Positions 1-9,486 of a DNA stretch of 64,000 nucleotides are shown one piece after another (position 1 is the first letter of the stretch; each line of letters starts with the position of its first letter). Position numbers and translations under genes: made by a program. This DNA is from Austropuccinia psidii. Lineage: Eukaryota > Basidiomycota > Pucciniomycetes > Pucciniales > Sphaerophragmiaceae. The DNA is taken from assembly GCA_023105745.1 (NCBI GenBank), contig JALGQZ010000011.1, forward strand, positions 25,563,975 through 25,627,974, given 5' to 3'. The notes beneath the pieces were generated by a model. The model ran no database searches. It was given only the letters and a program-made list of their open reading frames with translations, and was not told where the DNA came from.

Positions 1-507
1 ACCAAAGTGAATAATAGGACAATGAAGAACATTCAATTAAATAAAATATCAATAAGAGAAGAACTATTGGAAGCAAGAGCAATACAGATTGCAGCAAAAG
101 AGGAAACAAGATTAGCAGCAGCAGAGAAATTAAGAGATTCAAGACACAAATCAATTCAATATTTGGACAAAAAGATGGCACATAGACTGTGAAATCCAAT
201 TGAACCAGGGGACTTGGTATTAGTTTATAATAAACCACTTGAGTCACAGTGGGGATTACTCTTCAAGAACCGTTGGAATGGACCTTATAGAGTCATAAAT
301 CAAGTTAATAATGGACCTTATGAGCTTGAAGAATTGGATGGCACCAAACTTACAAGAAAATTTGCAGCAAGTCACATCAAGAGGTTTTATCCAAGAGGAA
401 AGGAAGCTCAATTAAGTTCAGAGTCAGAAAATGAAAGCAGTGAAGAAATTGAAGATGAAGAGTTAATATTGGAGGGAAAAGAAATTGAACAAAATGAATA
501 TGATTGA
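1..507 (+). pseudogene. 3' end of gypsy-1 pol: integrase C-terminal part
   Basis: This is the tail of a Ty3/gypsy polyprotein that enters from the left edge; the frame is open from base 1. It encodes a charged helix (ELLEARAIQIAAKEETRL) followed by the small SH3-like integrase C-terminal fold (GDLVLVYNK, then RWNGPYRVI, then YELEELDGT, then the closing SHIKRFYPRG). It ends with an acidic Ser/Glu-rich tail. A TGA at 190-192 interrupts the frame between MAHRL and NPIEPGDL. CGA to TGA, a CpG transition, is the simplest explanation, because an Arg is usual in related rust elements (from memory). The catalytic integrase core would lie left of the window. The purine tract and LTR begin about 40-55 bases after the stop, as expected for the 3' end of pol. 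Confidence 0.85.
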
Positions 508-547
508 TAATGGCAAGCTTTTCAACTGGAATGCTGGGGACAGCATT

Positions 548-562
548 AAATGGAGAGGGGGA
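548..562 (+). promoter_or_regulatory. Polypurine tract of gypsy-1
   Basis: A purine-rich run (AAATGGAGAGGGGGA) ends directly before the TG that opens the LTR at 563. The same block, preceded by GGAATGCTG and GACAGCATT, is found before the LTR at 17649 and, on the minus strand, before the LTR that starts at 59181. It is the expected plus-strand priming site of this retrotransposon family. Confidence 0.8.
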
Positions 563-1059
563 TGTGGTATTCCATACCATTAGTACCAGTTTCAAGCTTA
601 CCAATAAAACAAAAGAAAAAAATGATAATAAAACAAACTACGCAAAACATTTTTACACATTACAACTACAGATTTCAAACAGAAATATACAATACGCAGC
701 CTCAAGATCTTATCAAAACAGTATAGTATCAAAGGATATATCCACCTTATCGCATCATCAATAACAAATTACATCATTAAAGGTAGTTAATCTAAATAAA
801 GGTATATGAAAATGGACCAAAGCATCAGAAGCTGTATTTTCCCCACCTTGATTCAATTTAAAGAAGAAATACCTCAAGGCTATGCATAAAATTTCAATAT
901 ATTTTCCAAGAACAAATGCTTCCTTAGTAATAATAACACGCATCAAACTTGATAGAAATGATACAATACTAAAATAAAACCACCAGCATAATTCTCTCAG
1001 AACATACGTAAAAAATAGAAACAAAAAGACTTTCTCTGCCTTCAAGAAAACATCACCAG

Positions 1060-2060
1060 CCAAATTATCTCAAAGACATCACATGATTTTGATAAGAAAC
1101 AGAAACACCAGCATAATTTTCTCATATACATCATATGACTAGAAGACAGTTCAATTTTCAGGAGCTGTATTTTCTCCACTTTCTTGGCAAAAATAAAATC
1201 CCACCAGCCAAATTATCTCAAACACATCACACGATTTTGATAAGGAAAAGAACCACCAGCATAATTCTCTCATAACATACGTAAAAAATAGAAACAGAAA
1301 TACTTTCCCCACCTTCAAGAAAACATCACCAGCCATATTATCTCAATGACCTCACATGACTCTGGGAAAAAGAAAATCTCACCAGCCAAATTATCTCAAA
1401 TACATCACATGATTTTGATAAGAAATAGAAACACCAGCATAATTTTCTCATATATATCATATGACTAGAAGACAGTTCAATTGTCAGGAGCTGTATTTTC
1501 TCCACTTTCTTGGCAAAAAGAAAATCCCACCAGCCAAATTATCTCAAATACATCACATGATTTTGATAAGAAAAAGAACCACCAGCATAATTCTCTCATA
1601 ACATACGTAAAAAATAGAAACAAAAAATACTTTCCCCACCTTCAAGAAAACATCACCAGCCATATTATCTCAATGACTTCACATGACTCTGATAAAAAGA
1701 AAATCTCACCAGCCAAATTATCTCAAATACATCACATGATTTTGATAAGAAACAGAAACACCAGCATAATTTTCTCATATATATCATATGACTAGAAGAA
1801 AGTTCAATTTTCAGGAGCTGTATTTTCTCCACTTTCTTGGCAAAAAAGAAAATCTCACCAGCCAAATTATCTCAAATACATCACATGATTTTGATAAGAA
1901 AAAGCACCACCAGCATAATTCTCTCAGAAAATACGTAACAAAGTCACCAAAAATGAAAGTGTCACCAGCAAAATTATCTCAAATACATCACATGATTTTG
2001 ATAAGAAAAAGCACCACCAGCATAATTCTCTCAGCAAACACGCTGCTACACCAAAACTAC
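1060..2060 (+). repeat. About 327-bp tandem repeat inside LTR-1 copy A, roughly 3 units
   Basis: The phrase AGAAGACAGTTCAATT with its following sequence recurs at about 1141, 1467 and 1794, spacing 326-327 bp. Each unit also contains sub-repeats of CACCAGCCAAATTATCTCA and CACATGATTTTGATAAG. LTR copies C and E lack this expansion. Small open frames here (for example on the minus strand 758-1336) repeat with the unit and are not genes. Confidence 0.8.
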
Positions 2061-2140
2061 ATGTCTCACTAGCTAAAACCTCTCAGCTATGATTTTTTCT
2101 AAGTACCCTATTTTGAGAAGCTCTATGGAGGCCCAAAAGC

Positions 2141-2150
2141 TATAAATAGA
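2141..2150 (+). promoter_or_regulatory. TATA box of LTR-1 copy A
   Basis: TATAAATAGA is followed by a pyrimidine-rich CCTCTCTCCCTC. The same box followed by CTCTCTCACCCC is at 18736 in LTR copy C. A TATAAATAG is also present in LTR E and in both gypsy-3 LTRs. It is the probable start of retrotransposon transcription; the role is inferred from position and conservation. Confidence 0.6.
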
Positions 2151-2239
2151 GGTCCTCTCTCCCTCATTTTTCCCATCATCATGGAACAAGTTCCCACTAT
2201 CCAGGATCATAACCATCCCTGAACTAGCAGGATATCTAG

Positions 2240-2430
2240 AATAGTAGTAGTGTTTTAGTAGTGAAAAGCTCAGTAGCCTTGCTCAGTAGCTTAGTATTAG
2301 TGAAGAATAGTAGTATAACCGTAGTAAAAGCTCAGTAGCCTTGCTCAGTAGCTTAGTATTAGTGAAAAATAGTAGTATTAACGTAGTAAAAAGCTCAGTA
2401 GCCTTGCTCAGTGGCTTAGTATTATTAAAA
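2240..2430 (+). repeat. 62-63-bp tandem repeat in LTR-1 copy A, 3 units
   Basis: GCTCAGTAGCCTTGCTCAGT recurs at 2268, 2330 and 2393 with AGTAGTA-rich spacers, just downstream of the TATA box. It therefore lies in the probable transcribed R/U5 part. LTR copy C has one related block (GCCCAGTAG..AAGCTCA, near 18850-18910), so the block is ancestral but the triplication is specific to this copy. Confidence 0.7.
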
Positions 2431-2967
2431 AAAAAGTAGTAGTGATATAAAACCCAGTATTAAAAAAAAATCCTAAAAGAATCAAATCCAGTAGTCTTGT
2501 TATTAGTACTCATATCAAAAAAAAATCATTATAATCAACCTAAAACCATAAAAAATATATATATTCTTATCATTCTTAAAAAAAAAAAATATTCTTATTA
2601 GTTTCATTAAAATAACAGAAACCCAAAACATATATATATATATATTATCATCGCTTTTATTAAAATAAAGTAAAAAAAATCTAGTGTTTATTTTATCAGA
2701 AATTTTAGATCAGAATTTTTACTGTAGTGTTATTGATAGGTCTGATTTAGAGACTGCTGATAAGTCTTCTCTATCTGTTAAAGCCACAAATCTTATTTTA
2801 TTTTGTGATTCTCTGTAGGCTGACTATTCAGTATTATTTAGAGGGGCAGCTAATACACCTTAGCACCCATGGTTATTGGACAATTCTGAAATTCAAAACA
2901 GACTTACCAATAATTTCCCCCTCAAGGTACTGCCTTATTTCATCCCACACCAAAAGGAGTTCCCACA

Positions 2968-3060
2968 GCGTGTGTAGCGTTGGCACCCCGCATAGGCGTA
3001 AGGAACTTTTAGCATTGTCGGAACCTGCACAAGCATAAGGATTTGTGTGTGAAGCATTGG
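2968..3060 (-). repeat. Minisatellite B remnant (copy 1)
   Basis: Two to three degenerate units containing GCGTAAGGA / GCATAAGGA cores (CCTTACGC on the other strand) with CACACGC spacers. They align with the first units of the longer array at about 48010-48108. The array is cut by the LTR that ends at 2967. Confidence 0.7.
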
Positions 3061-3239
3061 AATCCTGGACAATAGCAACAAACCAGGACAGATGTACAAT
3101 GGACTGCTCCGTACATAATCCACTTCACCCCTTTTTCATGTGAGACACCCATCTCCCGCACTCGAATCCATCCAATCCTGGTGTATATTGTCCTCTGCCT
3201 TACCCCACCATTACTCACCCAACACACATGCAAATCTCC

Positions 3240-4584
3240 TCATTCTTTGAATTGGCATGAGATTGTATTACTATCCCTGATTTGATAGCCCGCTCTCTCG
3301 CCAATCTCATAATAGCCGTGGCTTTTTTGCCGCATTGTTTTTGCTAACCTGCTTGAGCATTGTGTGGACATACCCACTAGTGTTGTGCTTTCGTTGTCCT
3401 GCGCTGGATCAGTATAATTAACAAATGTACTACTGGCCCACACTACCTGAATGAGCCCATGACATGCGGATAGATCAATCCAAAAATGCTCATTTGGGAA
3501 AATCAATTTTCCCCCTGTACACCACTTTGACGCATCTCTTTGAATTTGGCCGGTCCGCTTATCAGCTTGCAACCACCATCCCGAAGCATACAGCAATGCA
3601 TCCTTATCAACATGAGGTGCGTTTTTGAATCCATTCATGGTGAAAGTGAGTGCAGAAGCGAACTTGAATGCACCCTGATTTGCTGGAATATTGCCTTCAT
3701 AGTTGACTTGATCAAAAGATGGAACCCCCAATTAATTGTAGAAATTTTGAATCTTCTCAAATAAATCATCCCCAACATATCGTAAGGATTGACCTAGAAT
3801 GCAACCCACCGAGCTAAGATTGGGACCTCGGTTCTGCCATTCATCTTTTGTGTTTTCAATTTTCCCGACACTTCCATACAGACCAAATTGTTCATTCTTC
3901 GTGCTGCATTTGCGCCACCCAATCGCGAACATAAATCCCTCCAGTAATGCTCCATTGGTTGCAATCAGGTCGGTGAATCTCTTTTCGCGAAATAAGAATT
4001 GTGATAATTCATCCCATTGATTGACCTCGACTTCACTCATTGTTGTGAATGGTTGGAATTCCACAAGGGCAATGAGTAATCCGGTTGAAGAGGAAATTGC
4101 CACACGGCCAAAGTGAATGCGTTTGATCTGATTGACATCCACAACCCTCCGAATTTCACTTGGGGTGATATTTGCTGATACTGGCATTGATATTTGTGCT
4201 GTTGGGCAAGAGGAGGAAAACAACCTATTCATTCGGGTCTTTTTGCGCTCATTTGTCTTTTGGAATCTGCTACTATTCCCAAGTGGTTGAGGGATCACTA
4301 TGTGTTGAAGCACACAAGATATCAGATACTGCCAAGGAGATTTCTTTGGCACACATCCTTTGACTTCCCTGTTGGAGCCCACATGACATTGGCACAATCT
4401 GAACCGACTAAAGCCAATGTTCTTTTGTGGGGCCCAATGAGGGTGCCACATAAATGTGGAAGCATATATATATATCTATATATATACACTGAGATTAAGC
4501 AAGCAACTCACACTTTCCTTCCTCAGCCCGACGCTTTCTTGCGAGTTCCCTTTTACGCTCTTTTCCTTTTTTCGTGAATGGCAT
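3240..4584 (-). pseudogene. TET/JBP-family 2-oxoglutarate/Fe(II) dioxygenase, inactivated copy
   Basis: The product belongs to the rust-expanded Tet-like 2OG-Fe(II) oxygenases, whose animal relatives oxidise 5-methylcytosine. The frame 4451-3240 contains EVNQWDELSQFLF, FMFAIGWRKCS and the iron-binding HxD (NAPHVDKDA), then GLIQVVWASSTF. A TAA at 3732-3734 splits the frame between FYN and LGVPSF. The distal iron-ligand position after STFV is Asn (AAT) where the other TET gene in the window has His. The 2OG-binding Arg-x-Ser pattern is also absent (LVGMS). A short basic first exon (MPFTKKGKERKREL.., ATG at 4584) with a GTGAGT donor probably precedes it, matching the basic N-terminus of the gene at 53661. 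It lies 578 bp downstream of the unknown gene, on the same strand. Confidence 0.8.
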
Positions 4585-5161
4585 GCTTTCAGCAGAAAAT
4601 GAAATGAAACCGAATGATTACTGATTTATTAATATCACCTAAATTGAATTGCGGTTGATGAATCTTTTTTAATTGCGGCTAAAAAGAAAGATCACACCTG
4701 ACCTTTGCAAATTCGTGATCTCAAATACCTGAACCTGAAAATTGCAGTGGATAGTGCATTATTCAATTTTACATATTGATGTTCCCATGCAATCACTTTC
4801 CAATCCAACCATTTGGAATATTGCAAGCACACGCAAATGCAATATGCATCCTGCTGCGGATCCCTAGCTATCCTAGTCCTCTTGAAAGACACAGGAACCT
4901 TTGGCCTATTATGGGCTGGCGGGAAGTGATAAACGCGACTTCCCGCAATGCCCCCGCATGTGCTACTCGCGGGCACAACGCCTGACTCAGCTTGCGTCTT
5001 GTCGGAGTCTTTGCAATGATTTACGGAGGCATGCCGCCGTACAATTACTATTGGTACTCAGACTGTGGCATCCGGGCAGTAGTAGTATAGGAAGGCATGA
5101 TTATTAAATTCATAAATCACTTTGCAAAATTCAATTACAATCTATCTAGTACAAAGCTAAT

Positions 5162-7396
5162 CTAAAATGGGTCAATCCTGGTTGTGAGTTTAGCTGACCT
5201 GGGTACCGTCAAGGTGACCTCATCACTTGAACCAAGACTGCGTTTCGCCACCCAGGCATCACCAAAGTCTAATACTAAGCATCGTGCAAATTCAAATCTA
5301 AGAGGTACGGTGGGGTTAAAAGACTCTGATGAGAAGAAACTTTTATTCAGTAAATTACATATATACTTATTAGTACATAGCCACACTGGCTCCACTAGAT
5401 TTTTACCCTCCGAAAGTTTTGCGGAAATGTCAATTAGTGATAAAGCCCCTTTAACTGAGCTTGTTCTCCAGTCATCTGAGCATACCATCAAACCACGAAC
5501 CCCCGCCGCACAGAATGCCGCTAATATACCATAGCAAATTTGATTTATTCCGAGATTCTTGTGACATGCCAAAAGATCTTTGATGGCCTCATTTTTTTTG
5601 AGTTCGTGAGTTTGCCTTTGATGCCATTAACTTCAACCTTTGTATGTGCACATACCATGTTGTACGCAATCATCAAATGGATAACTGTATCCATCAGATC
5701 CTCCAGGTTCTTGTGCGGCTTTGTGGATATCTCATTGTCAGCCCCGCCACCTTCAATGCTGAGTTGGGTTGCACGTTGCTTCGATTTACTCAAGCAGGAG
5801 GCTAGGTATTCAACTGCCCCCCGTTCGAGTCCAAGAGGATTGGTCGAATTTGATGTTGGTGCAACATATGGTTTGGGTGCAATCACATCGTTTGAGACTA
5901 AACTAATGGATTCAAACATAACATTTGCCCAAAAATGTTTAACTGGATTGGCAGGGTAAAGAAGGCTCTGAACCATTTTGAAGAAGGAGTGTTCAGATTT
6001 TGGGAGATTCTCTGGAGGTTTAGCTGATTCCTTCATCAATTTGAGATTCCAAATGTTGTGATCACAAAACGCTTCTGTTTTGGTTGGCTTAAAAAAATCT
6101 AACCCTGTATATTGCAATTTATATCACCAGTCAACAGCCAATAAACATGTATCATGCACAAAGATAAAACTCACCTGCCATCTCAAGGTCCTCCAGCCAG
6201 GCCGACATTTTAAGCTCTCAGTTACTGATCACCTTAATACCAACAGGCAGGAACGTATGAGCATCTTTTGTTGGTAAATTGTCCCATCAATTTTTGTAAA
6301 TACTATTGATATTATCAAGCCCCCTTTTCCATGATTGTTGAGTAGTATTGGAATGATAATTCAAAATGCCTGCAAACTCTTCCATGCGGGATAAAAATAT
6401 TCCTTGAAAATTAGCAGACAATGACACTTCGGGCTCAGGGTCAGGAACTATATCAGTCATATCTCGTCCCATTGTATCATGTTTAATTGTTTCCCTTTCT
6501 TGAAAGGCTTGAATATTCCAAAGAGAGGCAGGAGGGGTTGCATCATGCATTGTTTTATTGGGTTTCGGGGGGCTTTCAGTATGTGGAGCTTCATCATGGA
6601 TTGTTTCATTGAGTATTGGGGGGGTTCAGTATGCAGAGGTTGATTATCAATATGGTCCCCTTCAACATTGATAATTTCATGACCTTGATCCCAAGAATTG
6701 TTTGCGGCTTCAAAGGTACGGCGTTTTTTGTTTGTTTTTTTGGTAGCATGTATATTTGGTCTTTTTCCTAATCCTTTCCCTGGAAATCCAATTACGACTC
6801 GAGATCCTTCAGGTAGAGATTCTCCCACCTCCACACCTGCCCATATATTGTAAGCAGCTATTTTTATCAACTTTGTTTTGAATTAGTAATGGACTTATGG
6901 TTCAAATCCATTTTGAGCAGGCTCATGGCTTCAGCAATCTTTTGACGCACATAATCAGGAATTTTACTATCATTTTGGATTTTTTCGAGCCTTGGGATTG
7001 TTTGAGCAATGTTGGAGACAAATTGTTCCTTGGATATAATTTCCACCTCCCCACTGAAAATTACATCATCTTGCCCATCATCTTCTGTCGGTGCACAAGG
7101 TTCAACAGTCTTTTCCTTCTCATAACTTTTAAAATTTGGTTTCTGAGAGCTTGGAGGCTGACCTGAAATAAAGACTATGACACAATATCAGGTTTTGGGA
7201 GATTAGAAATATTCAAGATGGATGCATACTCACATTCTGGAAGAACTGGTGGATCTTGATTATCTTCATGTGACTGGCTCTCTACTTCAATGCCTAATTC
7301 ACGACTACTGGCCATATCAGAGATTTCACTTCCACTCTCTGGGGCTGAATTTGGTCGTTCATTGAATTCAGTTGATTTTCCCGGGGTTTGGGCCAT
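5162..7396 (-). pseudogene. Four-exon gene of unknown function, copy 1 (disrupted)
   Basis: Exons are 7396-7234, 7162-6899, 6836-6175 and 6104-5162. Lengths match copy 2 (163, 264, 662 nt), except the last exon is 943 instead of 945. The product would be about 675 aa: acidic Ser/Glu-rich N-terminus (MAQTPGKST), a basic patch (PGKGLGKRPNIHATKK), PNETIHD-type repeats, and a conserved C-terminal region (CHKNLGINQICYGILAAF). I do not recognise the family. Lesions: the donor of intron 2 is AT instead of GT (6898-6897; CCATAAGT versus CCGTAAGT in copy 2, a CpG change). One A is missing from the A-run at about 5591-5598. A C-run near 6635 leaves exon 3 out of frame, as it also does in copy 2. It carries no transposase or known enzyme motif that I can see. 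Confidence 0.7.
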
Positions 7397-7929
7397 AGCG
7401 GAGGTAGTTTATTAAGCAAATAGATGGTGACGAGTTGATTGATAACCCGATTGAAGATTGTAGAATAAAAAGATGCAAATTGAAGAAAAAAGGTGCAAGT
7501 AAAATAATCGCATTTGCAAAATGCGATTTGTCGGGAAATTGAAGGAGGCAATGTTTTGCAAATTATTTCATATCATGCAAATGAAATCACTTCCCTGTGA
7601 GACATTGAATAAAGTTGACTAGTGAGAAACCTACTAAAGTCAACTTTTGAACTATTCAACACTCATGAGGTAAGGACTGAGCAAAGTGTTCCATTTGAAT
7701 GATATGAAATAAAATAGTTTTGTCAGGGAAACAGGAGACACAATTCTTGTCTTAAATAGTCCACTTATTAGGTTTTAATTTGTGAGTCTCATGATTTAAA
7801 CCCTAACCACAACATTGTGAATATACTGACCAATTTCCCCTTAGGTCCTGTTGGCAGAGAAGGCCACTCAGCATATTTCGGCAATTGCATTCATCGTGTA
7901 CGCCAACAAGCCACCATACACTATGGATG

Positions 7930-8345
7930 TAGTATGGAAGCGTAAGGATAAGTCGTGTTGGGAGCATGTTGAGAGGCACTCAGCAAGCGTAAGGATAAGT
8001 GGTGTCGGGAGCATGTTGGCAGGGCACTACACAAGCGTAAGGATAAGTCGTGTTGGGAGCATGTTGGGAGTGCACTCCGCGAGCGTAAGGATGGTAAGCA
8101 GTGTCGGGAGGCCACTACACAGGCGTAAGGATAAGAAGTGTCGGGAGCATGTCAGGAGGGCACTACACAAGCGTAAGGATAAGCAGTGTCGGGAGCATGT
8201 CGGGAGGGCACTACACAAGCGTAAGGATAATTGGTGTCAGGAGCATGTTGGGAGTGCACTCGGCGAGTGTAATGATTGTAAGCAGTGTCGGGAGCATATT
8301 GGGAGGGCACTTGAGCGAGCGTAAGGATAAGTGATGTTGGGAGCA
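7930..8345 (-). repeat. Minisatellite A, copy 1 (8-9 units of 43-49 bp)
   Basis: GCGTAAGGAT recurs at about 7940, 7988, 8034, 8082, 8125, 8170, 8219 and 8319, each followed by TGTCGGGAGCATGT and GGGAGGGCACT. It corresponds to the array at 44755-45065. Because units are not multiples of three throughout, the long open frames here (both strands) are repeat artefacts. Confidence 0.85.
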
Positions 8346-8554
8346 TGTTGGGAGTGCACCACGTGAGCATAAAGATGGTATGGGCAGGGGTGTGAAAGCG
8401 TAAGGAGTGGTGAGGACGGAGATGGGGGGGCAGTGTCGGAGTCTCATCTGGAGGGCGGTGCGGGCTCGTAAGCATGCAAAGCATCGGGGAGGATTAGGTG
8501 GGGATGCGGAAGCCAATGAGGTGAAATTACCCGAACATTGTGAATAGTGTTGAA

Positions 8555-8745
8555 ATGGGTTTGGGCTTTGAGTGACATTCTCATGTGACACATGTGACCA
8601 TTGACGTTGTCTTGACGCTGACGTGACGTGACCCACTAAATCCAGTGACTATAAAGTGACACTAACGCGACTGAAGCAAGATTTTATACTGAAAGCGGTG
8701 CGACGTGAAGTCAATCGCCGACGATTGACGCGAGAGTTGCCCTGG
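8555..8745 (-). promoter_or_regulatory. Subterminal GTCA-rich zone and hairpin, copy 1
   Basis: From the end inwards: CCAGGGCAA, a hairpin with stems GTCAATCG (8710-8717) and CGATTGAC (8722-8729) around a 4-nt loop, then a dense series of GTCAC/GTCA motifs. Copy 2 has the same hairpin with a different loop sequence and nearly the same motif series. Conserved subterminal clusters of this sort are typical transposase-binding zones; that role is inferred. Confidence 0.6.
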
Positions 8746-9486
8746 TGAGAATGTGGGATTTTGACCTTAAAGCAGCTATACCTTTGTCAGTTCTTGATAT
8801 ATCAACCTCAAAACTGAACCGGTGTGTATCCCTGTTTGTGTTCTACACAATGGTACCTTATTTGATATGGTTATCATTAAATATGGAAAAGTTATGCCAT
8901 GGACAAGATTTTTGTACATATGCGTGTTTTAGGCAAAAAACTGTATTGAGCTTGTTTGCCCCATACCTTCTTCTGTAGTTGAGATATGGGGAAGTGGATG
9001 ACACCATCAGATAGCCCTGATTGTTCTCTTTCCAAAAAGACCCCACTTCAAGTATCTCACACTAATACTGTAGAAGTTAGATGAGAGGTGAATGTTTTGT
9101 TCACCCTTATTTGGCCTGAAATTGACCATAACTCCAGTAATATTGGTGCTAGCTCAGTTTGGCTGGTACCATTGGATATCCCTGGCTTAGATCTTCATTC
9201 TGAGTACCCATTTGATGGGGTTAAGCCTATCCTTCTAGATTCTAGATGAGAGGTGAAAATTAAGGTTTATGCTCAGCAATAACTTTGAGCAGGAATAACT
9301 TTGTTATTCTTTGTCCTATGGTGATGGGACTTATATTTTCAGAGGGAGGCAAGTTTCCTCTTTTGTTTGATACCTTTTGAGCTGAGTTGTCTCAGTTCCA
9401 TGTTTTGGTGGTATCTTGGCTATAACATTGGTTTATGGTATTTTGGCTGTCATGCTTGTGCTCTTTTTTTGAGTCACAGGCTGACA
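8746..9486 (+). mobile_element. LTR-X, 3' half (741 bp)
   Basis: It aligns with about 26764-27501 of the complete LTR-X: GTGGGATTT, then the shared phrases ACACAATGGTA, GGTGGTATCTTGGCT and the end GTCACAGGCTGACA. It ends at 9486, where gypsy-2 coding sequence (CCTTATCCACC, encoding PYPP) resumes, so the LTR was inserted in gypsy-2. The left half was separated by insertion of the two-gene element and is outside the window. Confidence 0.8.

Larger units (their letters stand above)
563..2967 (+). mobile_element. LTR-1 copy A: 3' LTR of gypsy-1 (2405 bp)
   Basis: It begins TGTGGTATTCC right after the polypurine tract and ends GGAGTTCCCACA, so the termini are inverted (TGTGG.. / ..CCACA). Its last bases resemble those of LTR copies C (ends 19603) and E (minus strand, ends 57174). 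The LTR is longer than its relatives because of an internal tandem expansion (about 1060-2060). It contains a TATAAATAGA box at 2141. The 5' LTR and upstream target duplication are outside the window. The element sits inside the terminal minisatellite of the two-gene element (copy 1), whose sequence resumes at 2968. Confidence 0.85.
2968..8745 (-). mobile_element. Two-gene element, copy 1 (truncated at its far end by gypsy-1)
   Basis: Read on the minus strand from 8745, the order is: terminus CCAGGGCAA, GTCA-rich subterminal zone with a hairpin, minisatellite A, four-exon unknown gene (7396-5162), TET/JBP pseudogene (4584-3240), start of minisatellite B. The whole is repeated in opposite orientation at 44409-48108, except that 3101-5027 (TET gene and flanks) is missing there. 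At 8745/8746 the sequence changes abruptly to LTR-X. This shows the element is inserted in that LTR and places its end at CCAGGGCAA. The other end was lost or separated by gypsy-1. No transposase is recognised. Whether this is a DNA transposon or a segmental duplication is open; an abrupt shared terminus inside another repeat favours a transposon. Confidence 0.7.

Noticed and set aside
758..2072. Short repeated proteins (MAGDVFLK..., MSGAVFSP...) in LTR-1 copy A
   Set aside because: They recur with the 327-bp repeat unit, lie in an LTR and lack any domain.
7851..8636. Long overlapping open frames on both strands over 7851-8636
   Set aside because: They coincide with the 43-49-bp minisatellite; the peptide repeats (GSMSGGHYTSVRI, REHVGRALHKRKD) are translations of the DNA repeat in several frames at once.
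8746..9486. The first part of an open frame at 9367-9942 as gypsy-2 coding sequence
   Set aside because: Bases before 9487 belong to LTR-X, as shown by the match to 26764-27501; only the part after 9487 is reverse transcriptase.
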